From Ampelomyces quisqualis (Eukaryota; Ascomycota; Dothideomycetes; Pleosporales; Phaeosphaeriaceae): 64,000 nt of DNA. The first letter of the stretch is position 1. Every line of letters begins with the position of its first letter. The notes under the pieces are model-generated. The model did not search any database. It saw only the letters and a list, made by a program, of their open reading frames with translations, and had not been told where the DNA came from. Made by a program: the position numbers and the translations under genes. Of the stretch, positions 10,552 through 23,407 are shown in pieces. The stretch covers positions 2,542,001 to 2,606,000 of the forward strand of contig JAGTXZ010000011.1 of assembly GCA_018398575.1 (NCBI GenBank), read 5' to 3'.

Positions 10552-13500
10552 GTTAGTAATATTTACTTGCAGTTCCTATATTAGTTTTACGTATCTTACT
10601 TATTTTACTAGGTACTGCAGCTATATACCTTGCTATTTCTTCTTCTATTATTCTATAAGAATATAGTTAACAAAGTACTTCTTATTCGCTTTATTTTTGC
10701 TTTTTATTATTACTTCTAGTTGCTAGTTATTAGACTTTTAGTATAGAAGTAAGTTCCTTGCATTAAGCTAGAGATAGTTAATATAAAATTTTAGGTGCAC
10801 CTTAAAGAGTACACTTAGCTCTACAATGTGTAGTAATATAACCTTTGTAACTATATATTTCTTGTTTTTCTAATCTAACTTCTTTAAAGGTCTGTTATTA
10901 GATATAGTGCAGCTATACTAAAGCTATACTTTGTTTCTTACACAAAGTTCTAAAGCTTTCTGTCTATAATAGTTAGCCTAGCGTTCTTGTTCCTATTATG
11001 CTTCTGCTATTTTTACTTATATATAGTCTATTATTTCTTTTATCTTAGTTGCTATTGCTTTAGCAGTAGCTTTTTTATTAATACTAGACTAATACTAGTT
11101 CTCTGCAGTCTATTCTAAGTTAGACTAAATAGAGTCTGTATTATACCTGTGCTAGAGGAAGAATAGGCTAACGCCTATAGATGCTGCATTTTGTCTAGCT
11201 ATAGCAATTTATGCTAGTAGGCATAGAGCAGCCTAGTTTAACTAGTCCTAGCTTATAAAGGCCCTTAAGTAGGCTTCTACTATACTATTTATTTGCTCTG
11301 TAGCGCTATCTGTCTAAAAGGAGTATACTATTAAGACTTTTCTTTACATTCTAAGCTTGTTGTAGAGTAAAGACTAGAATTTGCTTATAAACTATAACTC
11401 TCTATTAGACACTATAGCGTCTAGAAGCTAATAGTACGTAACTACTTATTTAATAAATGCCTTAACTATAGTAAAAACTTCTAAGTCTAAGATAGGTATA
11501 AGCACTGCGTTTTTACTTAGTTAGTTAGTAACTACTATAAGGTGTAGCATTCTGCAGCTTAGCAGAAGGCCTATAATAAAGTCTACTAACAATTCCTTCT
11601 ATATTTAGTCTAAGAGCAGAAGTAGGCGCAGCAATTCTTGTTTAAGTTTTTTCTATAGCTTTGTTTAGCTATATACTAACTAGTTTTAGACAAACTAGTA
11701 AATACTTAAGAATATTCTAAGCTAAAAGTAGTCTCTTGCTAATATTACATAAGTATTTTTCTTACTTAAGTGTCTAGCAATTAGGAAATTATACGCTTCT
11801 AAGATAATGTAAGTTTATAGGTTTACGCATTCTAGTGCCTACTTGCGTTCTCTATAGAGTAAGCGTTCTAAGTTATCTAAGGCATACTTTGCTAAGGAAA
11901 CTTTTAGGCTTAAATAAGAAGAGAATTTCTACTACTCTATTTTAACAGTATTAACTGCTACTTAGTAGGCTTTATCTGTATAGATAGCCTATTTCTATAG
12001 CTCTTTAATAGTAGGCTCTAATAATCCTTTAGAGCGCTTGTTTATGTGTAGACCTTGCCTAGGCGTAATTATGTATAGTACTATAGTTCTTTTAGTAGAA
12101 TCTAGAATATCTCTTACTATAGAGAGCTTCTTAACACTTTAGTTATAGGCAACGTTTTTCTCTTTTAACGTAGCGTCTTTGTCTGCAAGCACGTTTTAGA
12201 GCTACTCTATTTTTTTCTTTCTCTGTTATAGTGTACCTCTCTGCTAAGCTATAAAGAAAGTAGTTAACGTAGTATCTTTATCTATAAGCATGTTTTAGAG
12301 CTACTTTATTTCTTTCTCTTTCTGTTATAGTATATTCCTCTGCTAAGCTGTAAGAGAAGTAGTAAGTACTAGGTCTTTTTTATCTTTAGTTTCTAAAGCA
12401 GAAGTAAACAATTAGAAAGTCTAAGACTATACCTACTTGTCTGCTCTTTCTTAAAAAAAATCTTATTCTTTTTTAGAAACGGCATCTACTCTGCTATTAA
12501 CGTTTCCTAAGTAGTATTAGAATCTAACATTAAACATGCTAAAGAACTCTACCTAGTAGACGTGTCTTTCTGTTAGTAGTTATATAGTAGTAAAGTATTC
12601 TAAGTTCTTATAGTCTGTAAGTATAGTAAAATACTTTACTTTCTAAAGTTTAGTTTTCTACTGCTCTAAGCACTTAACTATAGCTAACAGCTTCTTATTA
12701 TAGATAGTGTAGTTAGCTTTTACAGCTGTATTCTTTACTAAGTAGTAAGCTATAGCCTAAAGGTGTTTGCTTTTACTGTATTAAGATAACACTTCTTTAG
12801 TTAACTATCTTAAGGTGTTATATTCTACTACTATCTTTAGCTTTATATTAAAGCTTGCTAGAGATAGTTTTGCTACAAAAGCTTTCTTTAGCTTATTAAA
12901 GGATAACTATTGTTTAGAGCCTTAGTAAAAGGCTACGCCTTTCCTAGTAAGCCTAGTTAGTAGAGCAGCTAGCTCTAAGAAGTCTTTTATAAACTATTAG
13001 TAGAAGTTAGCAAAGCTAACAAAACTCTAGACTTTTTTAACTATCTTAGAGGGCTTCTAAGAACGTATAGCAGCTACTTTCTTAAAGTCTATACTTATTT
13101 CTTTCTTAGCCTTAATAATAAATCTAAGGTATTTAGTCTTCTTTACACTAAACTTACTTTTTTCTACATTAAGGTGTAACTCTGCTGCACTAAGTTTCTA
13201 GATTACTAGCTTTACTTTTTTCTTGTAGTCTGCCTTAAACCTACTTGTATATATTAATACGTTGTCTATATAAGCTAAATAAAAATTATCTAGGTATTTC
13301 TTTAGTATCTAATTAATATATCTTAAGAACGTACTTAGAGCGTTTGTAAGTCTAAAGAGTGTTACAAGCTACTTATAGAGGCTAAACCGCGTCTAAAAGG
13401 CTGTCTTCTATTTATCTTCTTTAGTAATCCTAATCTTATAGAATGCTTAGATAACATCTACTTTAGTAAACTATTTAGCTTTAGCACTCTAGGCTAAGGT

Positions 13501-15690
13501 CTTCTAGATAAGTAGAAGTAGGTATTAGTCCTTCCTTGTAATTGCGTTAAGGGCCTAGTAGTCTATACAGAACTAAAGGCCTCTCTTTAGCTTTCTTATA
13601 AATAGAACTAGTACAGAGGCGCTTAACTAGCTTACCTGTATAAAGCTACAGTCTAAGTAAGAAGTAAGCTCTTTTTAGAGTATAAGAAGTTCTTTTCTAG
13701 ACATACTATATAGTAGGCTCTATAGCACCTCTACAGTCTTTCTATCTTTTTCTACTAGCTTAATAGAATAATTAATAGTAGGTCCTCTTACTAGAGAGAG
13801 TTAGTCTGCTTTCTTGCGTAGGAAGGTTTTATATTTTTCTTTTAGGTAATCTAAAAGCACTAACCTAGAGTCTACTTAGGGTTTAGTTTTTAGAGCTTTC
13901 TAGATATCTACTATTAATGCAGCGTAAAGGCAAATAGATTTGTCTTTGTAGCCTTATTATAGCTAAGCTAAGTACGCAGCTACTATAATACTCTATAGTA
14001 AAAAAAGTTTTTTTCTTCCTAGCTTTTAACTTGCGTCTAAGTAGAGTAAATATATATTAATTTCTTTGCTAGTGTAATAGTAATATTATACTAGTTTATC
14101 TATAGTTAACCTAAAACTAAGTTATATTCTTTGTTTCTATCTAGTTTATAGGCCTATAGTGTCTTTTTGTGCCTATTAATATTAATTCTTATCTAGACAG
14201 CTGTTTTTATCTAAGACTAGGCTCTAGTAATTCTAATAATTTCTCTTAGAGCTATTAACTTACGCTCTAACTTATTCTTGTAGATAAACTTAGTTAAAGT
14301 TATAGCGTAAGTAAGATACTTAGTGTTAATTATTCTAAAAGCAACTGTTGTTTTATTAACAATAGTGTATATAGTAATAGGTTCTCTATTTAGCTATTTT
14401 CTCTAGAATTATTAAAATCTCTTATCTTTTTTTAGTATTATGTTACTATACTCTTATCTACGCCTTTAAACAAAAGTTACTTATTTTCTAAGCTTAGAGT
14501 GTTTTCTAACGCGTTCTCTTCTTTCTTGCCCTGTACCTTAGCTACTGCAGCTTTAGTAAGTTTTAAAAGCAAAGACAATTTGCATTTGCTAGCGTAGTGT
14601 CTTAACTTGCTATAGTAGAGGTATAAGTTGTTTTGTCTCTAGTAAGACTGCTCTTCTATAGTAGCTTACTTAGCTTTTTTTCTTTTAGAAGATCTTCTCT
14701 TAGTTCTTCTAGAATGTCCTCTTGTAAGTTCTTAATCTATAAGTTCTTTAACGTTCTGTCTTTTAGTATGCTTACTACTACTAAGTTTTACTTTGTATAA
14801 GTTTTCCTTAATAATTGCTACTCTGTCTATAAGGTTGTAGAGTTTTTATTTAGGTTTAGTTTCTACAGAGATTATTCTGTCTTGCAGGTCTAGCTAAATA
14901 GTACTTAGATACCTTATTTTTAAGTTTACTTTGTTATCTTTTTTGCCTGCGTTATAAGCTAGCCTTATAAACTCTATATTAAAGCTCTAAAAAGAAGACT
15001 TATTCTATTAGATTATTTAGAGTTTTCTTTATAATCTTTTGTTGTGTAGCTTGTTACTAAATTAGCTGTCTAGAAAGTTCTAAAGTTCTTCTATAAAGCT
15101 CTAGAGGTTCTAGGTTACTTAAGACAAGGCTATACTAGCTGCTAACTCCTTAAAGTAGTTAAAGATATAGCCTACTTAAGAGCCTAGTCTTACACTGTTA
15201 TGTTCTAGTTTATACTTTATTTAGGCTTTAAAGATATAGTAATCTTTTTAATCTCTTTTATACACTTCTAAGTTAAGAACTTTGTAAGTCTTTTAGAGTA
15301 AGAGAAAGCTTTCTAAGAGAGTCTGTATAAAGCTAAAAGTTTTTAGAGTAACTTAGGCTGTAAGCCTTGCAATTTGTTCCTGCAGATTTCTTACTAGTAA
15401 TACTAAGTCTAGATCTGCGCTTATAGAAGACTTTTCTTTCTTATTATTAGAAAGTCTAGCTGCTAGAGAATTACACACTTTCTGCTAGGTAGGCGTTCTC
15501 TTAAGGCTGTTTTACAGCAATTGTTTCTTAATTTGTTATTCCTCTAGGTCAAAAAAGTTATTAATAATTATTTAATTAAACCTATTCTTAATAACTAACT
15601 TAGGAACGCTATTGCGTCTTATCTAAATAGCTTGTACTATTATATCTTGTACTGTTATAGAAATAGTTACTTATTCTATGCTAGAGGTTA
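10552..15690 (-). pseudogene. gag-pol polyprotein of element B1, stop-riddled
   Basis: Minus-strand polyprotein relic. A CCHC knuckle (LYLYYSKLRHYASKC, from CLYCGKLGHYASKC) lies near 14585-14645. Reverse transcriptase occupies about 13000-13700. The integrase tail (RNKV...NRPLKKLDQKN) is near 10880-10960, and a chromodomain-like end (NYIL...QLQYLVK*VRYVK) at about 10560-10690 continues across the A1 insertion. TAG/TAA stops throughout show it is dead. The copy at 55850-61168 has the same order. Confidence 0.8.
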
Positions 15691-15730
15691 CTAATAGCTC
15701 TTTAGCCTAGTTAAGTTAGACAAATTTAAT

Positions 15731-15988
15731 TGTAAAGAGTAGACTCTAAGAGTAGTTGCTAGAAAATAAAGTTGTAAATTTGTAACCTATCTTAATTGCT
15801 ACCTAAAAGGTTTTTATAGTCCTAAGGCAGTCTAGTCTAGAGAGTTTAGGCAATCTAGTCTAGAACTGTTTTTAGTGTTCTAGCCTAGAGGATTTTTAGC
15901 GTTTTAGTTTAGAACCTTTTTAGTGTTCTAGTTTAGTAAGCTAAGGTTTTTCCGTAACCAAGGACTAACCAGGCAGCAGCCTGTTACA
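15731..15988 (-). repeat. 5' LTR of B1
   Basis: 258 bp; sense strand starts TGTAACAGGCTGCTGCC and ends CTCTTTACA. It holds an array of near-repeats of TCTAGAACACTAAAAA, a TATAAAA box (complement of 15813-15819) and, about 36 bases further, ACAAATTTA (complement of 15775-15783). The inner flank begins ATTAAATTTGT, complementary to that segment, suggesting self-priming as in A. The B2 LTR at 55543-55803 matches. Confidence 0.8.
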
Positions 15989-16139
15989 GATACTTTCTAG
16001 AGCGCGCTAATTAACTAAGTAATTACTTAGAATATTAGCTTTGCAAATGCAACGTCTACTAAGTTTTAATAGTTACTTACTTAGAACTATAGTAGCTTAC
16101 TTCTAGCATTGCCTAGCACTTATTAGATAATATAGTAAT

Positions 16140-17076
16140 ATATTCTAAAGGTATTAAAGAAGTGTAAGAGTAAGGTAAAGTAGCTACTATAGAGAGCTTA
16201 GAGTAAGATTAGTATAAGCGTTAACGTATAGACGTCTTTTAACTATCTAAGCTTTCTTAGTATTATAGCTTATTTTGTTAGTATGTGCTCTTCTACTTAG
16301 CTAAAAATATATAACTCTAGCTAGATTACGCACTCTAGCGTTAGGTATCTTAGCTATTCTAGGTACTACGTAAGTTTTAATATTAGCTTAGCGCTAAATA
16401 ATAGAAAATTAGAATAGCTAATTAGTCTACAGATATTAACTTTAAGCAACGTAATATACTTATTTCTTTCTATAACCTCTTTAGTAATTATACTAGAGCT
16501 GCCTAGGCTATAATTATACGTACTGTATTTAATAAGTACAAAACATTCTATAAGTTCTATTACTTTGTAGGTAATAACGTAATAAGTAACAACTTAGGCC
16601 TTATTAAAGGTCTTAATACCTACCTAAACATCTACATTAATTAGCAACACTATATACGTTATACTAGCTATATTATTAACTTTGTTATAAAGGTAACTAT
16701 ATACAGAGATAGAGTAAGCGCTTAAGAGAGAGAGCTTACTACTACTACTTCTAAGAAGTAGTTTAGGCTGCACAAAAAGCTAGGTGTTATAAGGTAACTT
16801 TATAACTTTGTAAACGTAGTAAGTGTATCTTATAAGCGTTGTAAACTATTTAACTCTATATAATAAGAGCCTAATAATAAGCTAATACTCTCTTTTAACA
16901 ATCTATAGCTTTAGCAAGATAGTAGTATTTAATAGAATAGTGTATACCTTACACTACTTTGTTACTATAAGCTGCGTAATTATATTAAGCGCTTTATCTA
17001 ATATCTTTAAACATCTAACACTGCTAACAACAATAATAGTAATAATAATAATAATAATTATAACCTACTTACTAAC
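16140..17076 (+). pseudogene. hAT transposase relic D, N-terminal and central part
   Basis: With stops ignored, the plus strand reads features of hAT transposases: a segment like YTSYIINFVIKVTIYRD (GHIINLVVKA-type) at about 16650-16705, then LYNFVNVVSVSYKRCKLFNSI, and a run like YLTLLCYYKLRNYIKRF before an Asn-rich (AAT)n stretch at about 17030-17060. The frame is then broken by element C at 17077-17084, the target duplication. The product would have catalysed cut-and-paste transposition; here it is inactive. Confidence 0.65.
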
Positions 17077-17733
17077 GCTTTTACTACGCTAGTAGATAGG
17101 TTAGAGTAGAGGTTAGGTAGAGTTTAAAGTAGAGTAACTCTACTCTAACCTAACTCTAACCTACACTAAAAAAATTAGCGCTAGTAGTAGAGTTAGGTTA
17201 GGTTACACAAGGCGTAGGTAGAGTTAGGTTATTAATTTTTTAGGTTACAATATACACCTTAATTAAAAAGTTAACTTTAATAGTAGATTTAGTAGAAGAG
17301 AAGTTTAATTACAGCAATTTATTACATTAATGTAGAGAAATTATATCTGTAGCTTTAAATTTAGGACTTAATTCTACTACTAACTAAACTACTATATTAG
17401 GTAGCCTAGATACTCTAGTTTACTATAAACTTAGTAGAAGTGTACTTGTTATAGTAGCGTAATACAAGATAGACGTCCTTAGCCTAGATAGTAACGCGCT
17501 TTACATAAATAGCGTTAAAGTTAACATCTATATTTAGTTAGTTAATAGTACTAAAAAGTTAAAAATAGTACTATACCTTTAAAAACTCTTATAATAAAAG
17601 CCTCTACTGTCTCTTGTAGTGTATTAAGAGTGTTATGCCTAAAGCGCGTACCTATATACAACTTACACTACTTAGTAATCTCTCTATATAGGCGTTAAAA
17701 TAGAGCCTTAAGAATAAGTAGGCTAGTAGATAT

Positions 17734-17928
17734 CTAGTAGGCTCTAATCTTCTTTAACGCTACTACTACGCAGATATAAGCATTTAATGTAATAAATAGC
17801 TGTAATAACTTACTTGCAGTATTACGCCTTAATTTTTTCCTAGAAGCTACTACCTTCTTAACCTTTCTAGTAGAAGCCTTGCGCGTAGTATTACTAACTA
17901 TTTTTTTACTAGTAGTTTTGCGTAGCAA
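17734..17928 (-). other. Short Lys/Arg-rich open frame inside element C
   Basis: A 64-codon stop-free stretch on the minus strand encoding a very basic segment (RKASTRKVKKVVASRKKLRR). A similar short open stretch lies at 18203-18442. Being open in such stop-rich DNA makes them worth noting, but base composition alone could explain them and no family is recognised. Confidence 0.25.
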
Positions 17929-18499
17929 CTTAGTAGTAGTAGTAGCTACTAGCTTTACGCTTAGCTTCTTGCGCTTAGCTAGAGTAAATTATTTGCGTTT
18001 AGGTGCTATTATAGGCTAGTTAAGTTGTTGCAGTAAGGTTAGTGTAGGTAGCTTAGTTAGAAATCTTAAAAAATTAATTGATATAGTTGTTTTCTTAGTA
18101 GTAAAGTTAGAATTGCAATTTTAAAGCCTAGAGTGTAATAAATTACTATAATAACTTACAGGCTAATAGTACTTTATATAGGCTACAAAACCTATTAATT
18201 TACTAGTGCCTAGGCCTAATATTTATTAAGATATTAGCGCCTAAAACTAGGTAAGAGCGTAAGAGGTAAGAGGCTACGCAAAAAGGTAGTATAAGGTTAT
18301 TTTTTGCTATACCTAGCAGAAAAACGCGTTTTAACACACAAATTTTTGCTGCATATAATACAATAACAATAGGCAGCTGTGTATAGGCTACCTTTGCGTA
18401 AGTAAGTAATTTTAACGCGTCTAGTAACCTGATTAGTAACACTATACCTATGCCTACACCTATACTACTTACCTATAATTACGCTAGATTATTACGTCT

Positions 18500-19720
18500 A
18501 TAAGTATAGCTACTATTAAGTAAGAGCTAAGCAAGAAGAGCTGTAAACCTAAGGGTTTTTTGCCCCTAATTAGTATTTTAGCTCTACTAAATTTTAAGGA
18601 TAAGAAATAGGCTAAACTTACTTAGGTATTAATTACTATTATTTATTACTGTCTAGGCTAATATAAGCAGGGATTTGCGTCTAGAGAGGATAAAGTTAAC
18701 TACACTATCTCCTTGCGTAGCTTAGTTAGATCTAAGAAGAGTTAACCTACTAATTTCTAGCTAAAATCTAAAGACAGCTCTACTAAAAATAGCCCTAGAG
18801 ACTCTATTGTTGCTGCTCTAGCTAAGGCTAGTAATAGAGATTGTTAGGCTACATCTAAACTTAAGAAATAGCTTTAGAATAAACTAGAATATATAGCTCT
18901 TAGTAAGGATTAGAAATTGTAGTAATTTAAGGCTAAAGAAGAGAAGCTTACTAAGTCCTAATTCTGCACCTATAAGAGTAGTAAGTAATCACAGCTTTTT
19001 ATTACGTATTATAACTTACTAAGATTAGCTAAATAGCTTAAGTAGTCTCTTAGAACTGTAGAGAAAAAATAGAACGCAATTAAACTTAAAATTAACATGC
19101 AAAACCACACTAAAGTAATTAGAAAAGCTTGTGTAATTGCTAAGGAGACTACTAGCTCTCTTACTTCTTAGTCTTATACTATTAAGCAAGTTTTTGCTCC
19201 TAGTAGTATTCTTAAGAAGATTTAGTGTACTATGTACTAGAAAGGGCTTTTATGCTTACAGGTAGGCAAGTTTAAGAGTAAGAATAATAAAAAGGCCTAG
19301 AAGGAATTTTATAATAGTCTTTTCTCTAAAGAACTGCTAAGAGTATTAGCAGAGGTTTAGTAGTAAGTTTATTACAATTTTTTATTACACTTATATACTA
19401 ATTGTAATAGACTACGCTCTATTACTTTTCCTCTAGTTTTCTTAGAGGTACTAGTTAACGCAGACAAACTAACCTGCTATAGTAAGAATAGCGATAAGTG
19501 TAAGGAGGAGGTTAGTAACTTAGAAAATAAGCTAGATTAGTACCTTAGGCAGCTACCTAACAAATTTAAGAAGAAGGTTAATAATAATAGTAAGTTAAGC
19601 TAGAGTAAGTGTTTAGAGTCTTCCTAGAAGAGGTTTTTAGATAGCCCTAATGTAATAGAGATATAAGGTAATTACGCGTTTATTTTGCTAAAAGATTTGC
19701 CTAGAGTAGTTATGTATATA
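18500..19720 (+). pseudogene. Decayed unrecognised reading frame in element C
   Basis: On the plus strand, reading through TAG/TAA, this region keeps one long charged frame, with segments such as SKDSSTKNSPRDSIVAALAKASNRD, KLEYIALSKD and HTKVIRKACVIAKETTSSLTS. It precedes the transposase and may be a second element-encoded protein or captured cargo. I do not recognise it. Confidence 0.35.
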
Positions 19721-19931
19721 TTAATCTTTTACACTAATCCTAATTAAAGTGTTAGGTTTTATATCTAATACTATTGTTATATATAATATAGGCTTTAAAC
19801 TTTAAACTAGGTTTACTCTAATACTTATAGCTTTAACTATTACTATCTTTGCTATTGTACTCTATTCTACTTTACTTAACAAAATAATAAAAATCTACCT
19901 ACACTATCTTCTTTTACCTTGTTATATTAAT

Positions 19932-19978
19932 TATAGCTATTTATTGCAGCTATTTATTACAGCTGTTTATTATAGCTA
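19932..19978. repeat. Short tandem repeat between cargo frame and transposase of C
   Basis: Three to four copies of a 14-15-bp unit close to AGCTATTTATTRC, ahead of the transposase start. The longer word GTAATAAATAGCTGTAATA occurs at 17789-17807 and 23085-23103, and its near complement at 19941-19960, so one motif marks both subterminal zones and the centre of C. Confidence 0.55.
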
Positions 19979-19989
19979 TAGCCTTATCT

Positions 19990-22900
19990 CTAATTAGTAC
20001 GCCTAGGAATACAGAACTAGAGCTACCTAAAATCTTGTATCTATACAAGATATACGCCTCTTATCTAGCTAGAAGGGGTGTAAAAGAAACTGTTCCTTTA
20101 CTATAGTACTCTAAATACACTATTAATTAACTAGAACAGGCTAATACTAGGTAAGCATAAGAAGTCTAGTAGCACTAAACTAATTAGGAATCTAATCTCT
20201 TAAAACTAAAGACGTACTTTAGGTTAGGGGCTAGATATAGAGTTATATAGACACAATTTAGAGAAGTAATTTACCTATATACTAGCTAGCTACAAGTATA
20301 CTGTCTCTACTATAGTTTTATACTATAACACCTATCTGCAAAGAAAACTGCCTTGTCTCTTCTAATTAGAACTAAGCACCTGCTTAATTACGTTAAATCT
20401 AAGAGCTGTATAGAGGTATTAACACTAGCCTACAAGCAAATATAAGAGATCTTAACACCTCTATAACGTTAGACTATCTCTAGCTTTATACAAATAACCT
20501 TTAAAGAAGAGCTAGTTAAGGTTATAATTAGGAATAATTAGCTATTTTAAACGCTAGAACAACCCTTCTTTTACTATTTTGTAGAGTTTCTTTAGCCTAA
20601 AGCCTAGGTACCTATATAATATATCTTTTTACAAGTATTTTAAAACTAGTATAAGATTGCTAAGTTAAAAATGCTTTAACCCCTTAGACTAAAGACTAGA
20701 ATCTCTATTACACTAGATGCCTAGACTACTACTAACTACCTTAGCTTCTTAGCTATTAAAGGCTACTTTATTAGTAATACCTAGATACTTAAAGAGGTGC
20801 TTCTTAATTTTATACTACTTTGTAGTAAATACATAGAAGCTGCAATAGCAATAGAGGTTCTTAAGGTTCTTTATAATATATACACTGTAGCGCAACTCTT
20901 AGCTGTTATAATAGATAGTGCTAGCAACAATAGTACCTTTAGACATTCTCTTTAGAACTAGCTACTATAGAAAAGGATTAGTTAAGACCTATATAAAAAC
21001 ATAATTCTATGCCTAGCCTATATTATTAACCTAGTAGTATAGGATATTATACACTACTTATAACTGTCTACTTCTGCAGACCTTAAGGCAGTAAACGTGC
21101 TAGAGTATAAGTATATTAGTAAAGTTTAGATGTATATATCTATTCCTAACTCTCTTTGCAAAGTAAGTACTTGTTTATTATGTTTATTTATTACGCACTA
21201 ATCTAAGTATAGCTACGTGCTATCTGTATAGTAATTAATCTGTTACCTTAACGTTTTAAGTAGTTATTTTTAACCTAATCTAACCTCTCTTCTTAACACT
21301 AATTACGCGCTATCTAAGACGTTAAAACAAGGTAGAACTCTATATATAATATGTGTAAGTGCGCAATCTAACTATAGCCTTATATTAATAAATAGCTAGA
21401 GAATAAAATTGCTCTTAAAATAACTAGCTAATATATACAAAATAACATAAGTAATAAGGTAATAGAGGTAGACTGTTACAAACCTCTAACAGGGAACACA
21501 AGACGTTATAAATAAACAAGGAAACAGGTTGTAAGATTTGGACCTAGTGCAGGGACATAGCACGCTAAGCATGTTACGTAACCTTCTTATTAGTCTTATT
21601 TAGTCTTACTGTTTCTTGCAACAAGAAACTATAAGAATCTACAATAAAGATTAAGAACAATAAGAACTATAAGAAAGACTAAGTATATAGAAACTACAAT
21701 AGGCCTTTATAGATTATTGTGTTTAACTTATATTACAGACGCTTAAGTTAGTTATATTAAGCTATCTAACTATTGTTACTCTTTTTAAAAAGCTCTAGCC
21801 TTTACTGGCTTAGTAACAATACTCTTTGTATCTAAAGCAACTCTGCACCTATCTGCGAAAACTAACCTTAGCTGTACCCCTAGTCTACACTAGCATTCTT
21901 ATTGTTTGCTACTAGACTAACAGTCTTAACACAGACTTTAAAGACCTAAAAAGGCTTTAATTATTACTTAGTAAATAGCAATACATAGAATTAATTACGC
22001 AAATACTAAAGAACTTTAAAGATGCTACTAATTATCTAAGCAAGAGTAAGAAACCTTAGGCCTAGTTTATCTAGTTAATGTATAACTACTTGTTTAAATT
22101 CCTAGACTCTATAAGAGAAGAGCTTAGAGATAATAGAAACACTAGAGACAATTCTAATTAGCTAGACGTTGTAAAGGCTGTAGCAGAGAAGAGTTGCAAG
22201 AAACTAAGTAAATACTATACCTAAACTAATAATAAGAAGGGCTTCTTGTTTAACTATGCAATAATACTAGACCTATCTTAAAAGTTAATAGCCTATAAGA
22301 TATTTATTACAACTTTTTATTATATGCCTTAGCTAATAAACTAAAAGGATAACACCTAGGACCTAAACAATAAGTATAAATACTAGACCTAGTTTCTTAA
22401 CTACCTAAGTTAATACAATAAAGCTGCTAGTAGACTAGGTCTTGTTTAAGACTCTCTTATCCCTTTAAGAAGATTAGGAGAGAATAAGTAGTTCTAGAGA
22501 CCTACTTTGCAAGTAAGTTAGTCTGATACTATGTCTGCTACTAGCCTAGACTTTCTTCTTAATACAAAAGAGAGAAGACTAATATAGCTAGAGGCTAAAT
22601 TATACCTTAGCGCTTCTAAGCTTATTATAGACCTAGTAAAGTTTAATATTCTAAAATAGTAGCAATATACTAAAACAACATACTTTTATTTAGCTTAAGT
22701 AGCTAAGGATATCCTAGCTATTTAATTTGCAGGTGTTAGAGTAGAGTGTGTTTTTAACTTAGAAAGAGATGTCTTTAAGAATTAACGTTACAGGCTAGCA
22801 GCCTAAACAATTTGTTAAATTATAATTATTAAGTATAACTCTATTAAGGAGGGTTTTACTACTTTAAATCTAATGCAAGTAGATTAAGAGAATAAGCCTA
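19990..22900 (+). pseudogene. hAT transposase relic of element C
   Basis: With stops ignored the plus strand reads a full hAT-like transposase. An N-terminal BED-like zinc finger is suggested by YCLYC...HLSAKK at about 20290-20350, and a C-terminal dimerisation segment (DILAI...AGVRVECVFNLERDV) at about 22706-22770. The latter corresponds to the strongly conserved hAT C-terminal region. In-frame TAG/TAA codons inactivate it. Frame breaks could not be excluded by eye. Confidence 0.6.
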
Positions 22901-23407
22901 GTGCTCTAGAAGATAAGTGTAACAATATACTTCTTCTTACAGCCTCTAACTCTAAGTTTACTAAAGAATTAGAGAGTATAGTGTCTTTAAACAGCTTAGA
23001 GAATAATAAGATACAGCTACTCCTACGTTGCAATTGCCTTCTGTGCAAGAGAAGAAGGCCTTTGCGCTACTATAGTTAGTTAGCGTAATAAATAGCTGTA
23101 ATAGTACATTTTTAATTTATACACTAGGACCCTAGATATGCCTGTCTATAACTCTTTTTATAAGCCCTAACTGTAATAAACTAAGCTGTACGCTAATCCT
23201 AAAAGAACTAAATAACCTAACTATAGTCTAACTTAACCTTACCTAATAGCAACCTAGCCTTAACTTCTAGTCTATACAACCTAACCTAACTCTACCTATA
23301 TAGTACGTGCAACTTAACTCTTACTTCTACCTATAGCTTATGCAACTCTACCTAACCTATACCTATAGTAGTATACCCTAAACTCTATTTTCTAGCGTAG
23401 CTCTTAC

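Larger units (their letters stand above)
10552..15988 (-). mobile_element. Ty3/gypsy element B1, minus strand, interrupted by A1
   Basis: A second gypsy family. Its outer 5' boundary is at 15988 (sense TGTAACAGG) with a 258-bp LTR. The interior reads on the minus strand through gag, reverse transcriptase, integrase and a chromodomain that is cut by the A1 insertion; a few codons continue left of A1 before 3425. The same family is on the plus strand at 55543-61168 (B2), where the aligned sequence shows RIP at different sites. The 3' LTR is not recognised in the window, so B1 may be truncated or nested further. Confidence 0.85.
17085..23399 (+). mobile_element. hAT-like DNA transposon C, 6.3 kb, inserted in D
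   Basis: The ends are inverted repeats (TACGCTAGTAGATAGG at 17085, complement of ...CTAGCGTA ending 23399), rich in AGGTTAGGTAGAGTT-like subterminal repeats. Flanks GCTTTTAC (17077-17084) and GCTCTTAC (23400-23407) match at 7 of 8 bases, an 8-bp target duplication as expected for hAT. Inside is a plus-strand hAT transposase relic (about 19990-22900). The left part (17240-19900) holds other decayed reading frames, possibly extra cargo. The termini resemble those of the 457-bp MITEs at 54523 and 56270, suggesting that C or a relative mobilised them. Confidence 0.7.

Noticed and set aside
17085..23399. Tc1/mariner origin based on TA at the element ends
   Set aside because: TA-only duplication would ignore the matching 8-mers outside, and the transposase relic and 8-bp duplication are hAT-like.
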